The notes below the pieces were generated by a model that was not told where the DNA came from, did no database searches, and was given only the letters and a program-made list of their open reading frames with translations. From NCBI GenBank assembly GCA_024276295.1, contig JAJRXN010000153.1:1-8684 (forward strand): a DNA stretch of 8,684 bases, given 5' to 3'. Below are positions 7,771 to 8,684 of the stretch, piece after piece. Within the stretch, counting starts at the first letter, position 1; every line of letters begins with the position of its first letter. Position numbers and translations under genes: made by a program. The stretch comes from Acidobacteriota bacterium. GTDB taxonomy: Bacteria; Acidobacteriota; Polarisedimenticolia; J045.

Positions 7771-8684
7771 ATGGCGGATGACGCGAGAGGCGCAGCACTC
7801 AGGACGGCGGGACCGCAGCGACGCCGGAGGGAACCGCTCGAGGCGAAGGGCAGCGTCAGGCTGGGAAGCTACCTCCGCTCGCTTCGACAGGGCTACGGTT
7901 TCTCGCTGCGCAAGGTCGAGGAGCGGGCACGCCAGAACGGTGGCGAGATCGACAATTCGCAGCTCAGTCGCTACGAGAAGGGACTGTGCTACCCGTCGTT
8001 CGACAAGCTCCGCACGCTGGCGCGCATCTTCAACGTCTCGATCCAGACGTTCTCGGACGTCGTCGATCTCGAGGAACTCGAACGCCAGCTCCCCGACGGC
8101 GACGACGCGAAGACGCTGTTCGACGACGGACAGCGCGCCTTCCGGCTCGGTGACTACGCGGACGCGTATGCTCGGTTCCAGAAGGCCCGGATCCTCGCCG
8201 AGGAACGGGCGGAGGACGACGCGGGCGACCTGGCGGCACGGGCTCGGCTGTCCGCCGCGGTGACGCTGTACCGCATGGGCAAGATCAGCCTGTGCGAGTT
8301 CGAGATCCGCCAGCTCCTGCGGTCGGCCGACCGGCTGGACCGCGGCCTCGTCGTCCGGGCGCTGCTGCAGCTCAGCAATGCCCACGTGGCGCTCGGCGAC
8401 CTACTGCTCGCCGAGATGGAAGCCGAACGGTCGCTCCGGGCGGCCGAGTCCACGGACGATCCGGCCCTCGAGGCGTACGCGCACCACGCACTGGGCCACG
8501 TGCTCCAGGAACGCGGCATGTTCGATGGCGCCGTCGAGCACTACCACGCCTGCCTCGAACGGTACCGCGAACTCGAGGACGCGCCCGGCGCGCTGAAGGT
8601 CAAGCTCAATCTGGGTCAGCTCTACGCGGCCCGGGGGCAGTTCGACCAGGGACAGCGGCTGCTGGCCGAGGCCCACGAGGAGGC
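7771..8684 (+). CDS. XRE-family HTH protein with TPR repeats (3' end outside window)
   Basis: 304 codons are visible before the right edge. After a basic, probably disordered tail (1-30), residues 32-98 form an XRE/Cro-type helix-turn-helix (LGSYLRSLRQGYGFSLRKVE, then DNSQLSRYEKG and PSFDKLRTLARIFNVS). An acidic hinge (about 99-112) leads to tandem TPR-like helical pairs at about 113-146, 155-190, 193-228, 233-267 and 273 onward, recognisable by patterns such as ARALLxLSxAHxALGD and AYAHHALGHVLQERGxFDxA. Predicted role: a cytoplasmic DNA-binding regulator whose TPR domain senses a partner protein or peptide. The architecture resembles RRNPP-type regulators such as PlcR and Rgg, but HTH-TPR proteins of unknown function are also common in several Gram-negative phyla. 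It diverges from the kinase operon across a 190-bp spacer containing dyads, so regulation of the operon, itself, or both is plausible. The total length and any C-terminal domain are unknown. Confidence 0.88.
   Translation, partial: MADDARGAALRTAGPQRRRREPLEAKGSVRLGSYLRSLRQGYGFSLRKVEERARQNGGEIDNSQLSRYEKGLCYPSFDKLRTLARIFNVSIQTFSDVVDLEELERQLPDGDDAKTLFDDGQRAFRLGDYADAYARFQKARILAEERAEDDAGDLAARARLSAAVTLYRMGKISLCEFEIRQLLRSADRLDRGLVVRALLQLSNAHVALGDLLLAEMEAERSLRAAESTDDPALEAYAHHALGHVLQERGMFDGAVEHYHACLERYRELEDAPGALKVKLNLGQLYAARGQFDQGQRLLAEAHEE

Noticed and set aside
7581..7772. Extended 548-aa form of the histidine kinase
   Set aside because: The extra 64 residues look non-coding, end with the promoter-like sequence in frame, and reach the start of the divergent gene. 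The ATG at 7580 fits the membrane topology better.
6601..8385. A 594-codon minus-strand frame running across the kinase, spacer and XRE-TPR gene
   Set aside because: It overlaps two well-supported genes in the wrong frame or strand and crosses the divergent promoter region.

Overview
The window is GC-rich, tightly packed bacterial DNA. Five genes on the minus strand form a probable operon and are read from about 7580 down past position 1. One gene on the plus strand diverges from it at 7771. The organism looks like a high-GC, Gram-negative-type bacterium that uses sigma-54: it has two NtrC-class activators, a Do-type periplasmic protease, and an NAD+-dependent DNA ligase. The XRE-HTH/TPR architecture and overall protein style would suit Acidobacteriota or a nearby phylum. 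That placement is an impression only, because no rRNA or other strong marker gene is present.

Layout in transcription order on the minus strand: (1) a two-TM sensor histidine kinase, 7580-6126; (2) ligA, the complete NAD+-dependent DNA ligase, 6129-4090; (3) a complete sigma-54-dependent response regulator, 4093-2678; (4) an HtrA/DegP-like serine protease with two PDZ domains, 2607-1078; (5) a second sigma-54-dependent response regulator, NtrX-like, which starts at 1067 and runs off the left edge before its DNA-binding domain. Kinase/ligA and ligA/regulator are joined by 4-nt ATGA overlaps. The protease and the second regulator are 10 nt apart, with the regulator's Shine-Dalgarno overlapping the protease stop codon. 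Only the first-regulator/htrA junction (70 nt) has room for control elements, and it holds two perfect short inverted repeats, one directly against the htrA ribosome binding site. No intrinsic terminator is visible anywhere in the operon.

The kinase and the two regulators, with HtrA between them, suggest a membrane-sensing, sigma-54-driven envelope or protein-quality response. ligA is a housekeeping passenger translated in coupling with the signalling genes. The 190-bp divergent spacer (7581-7770) holds a strong-looking candidate promoter for the operon, whose predicted +1 falls on the kinase ATG (possible leaderless mRNA). It also holds overlapping dyads that could be operators. The plus-strand gene encodes an XRE-type HTH fused to TPR repeats, truncated at the right edge, and is a candidate regulator of the spacer.

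Most of the window is recognisable families. The noteworthy parts are the gene arrangement and the small regulatory structures. I see no mobile element, CRISPR array, tRNA or rRNA.
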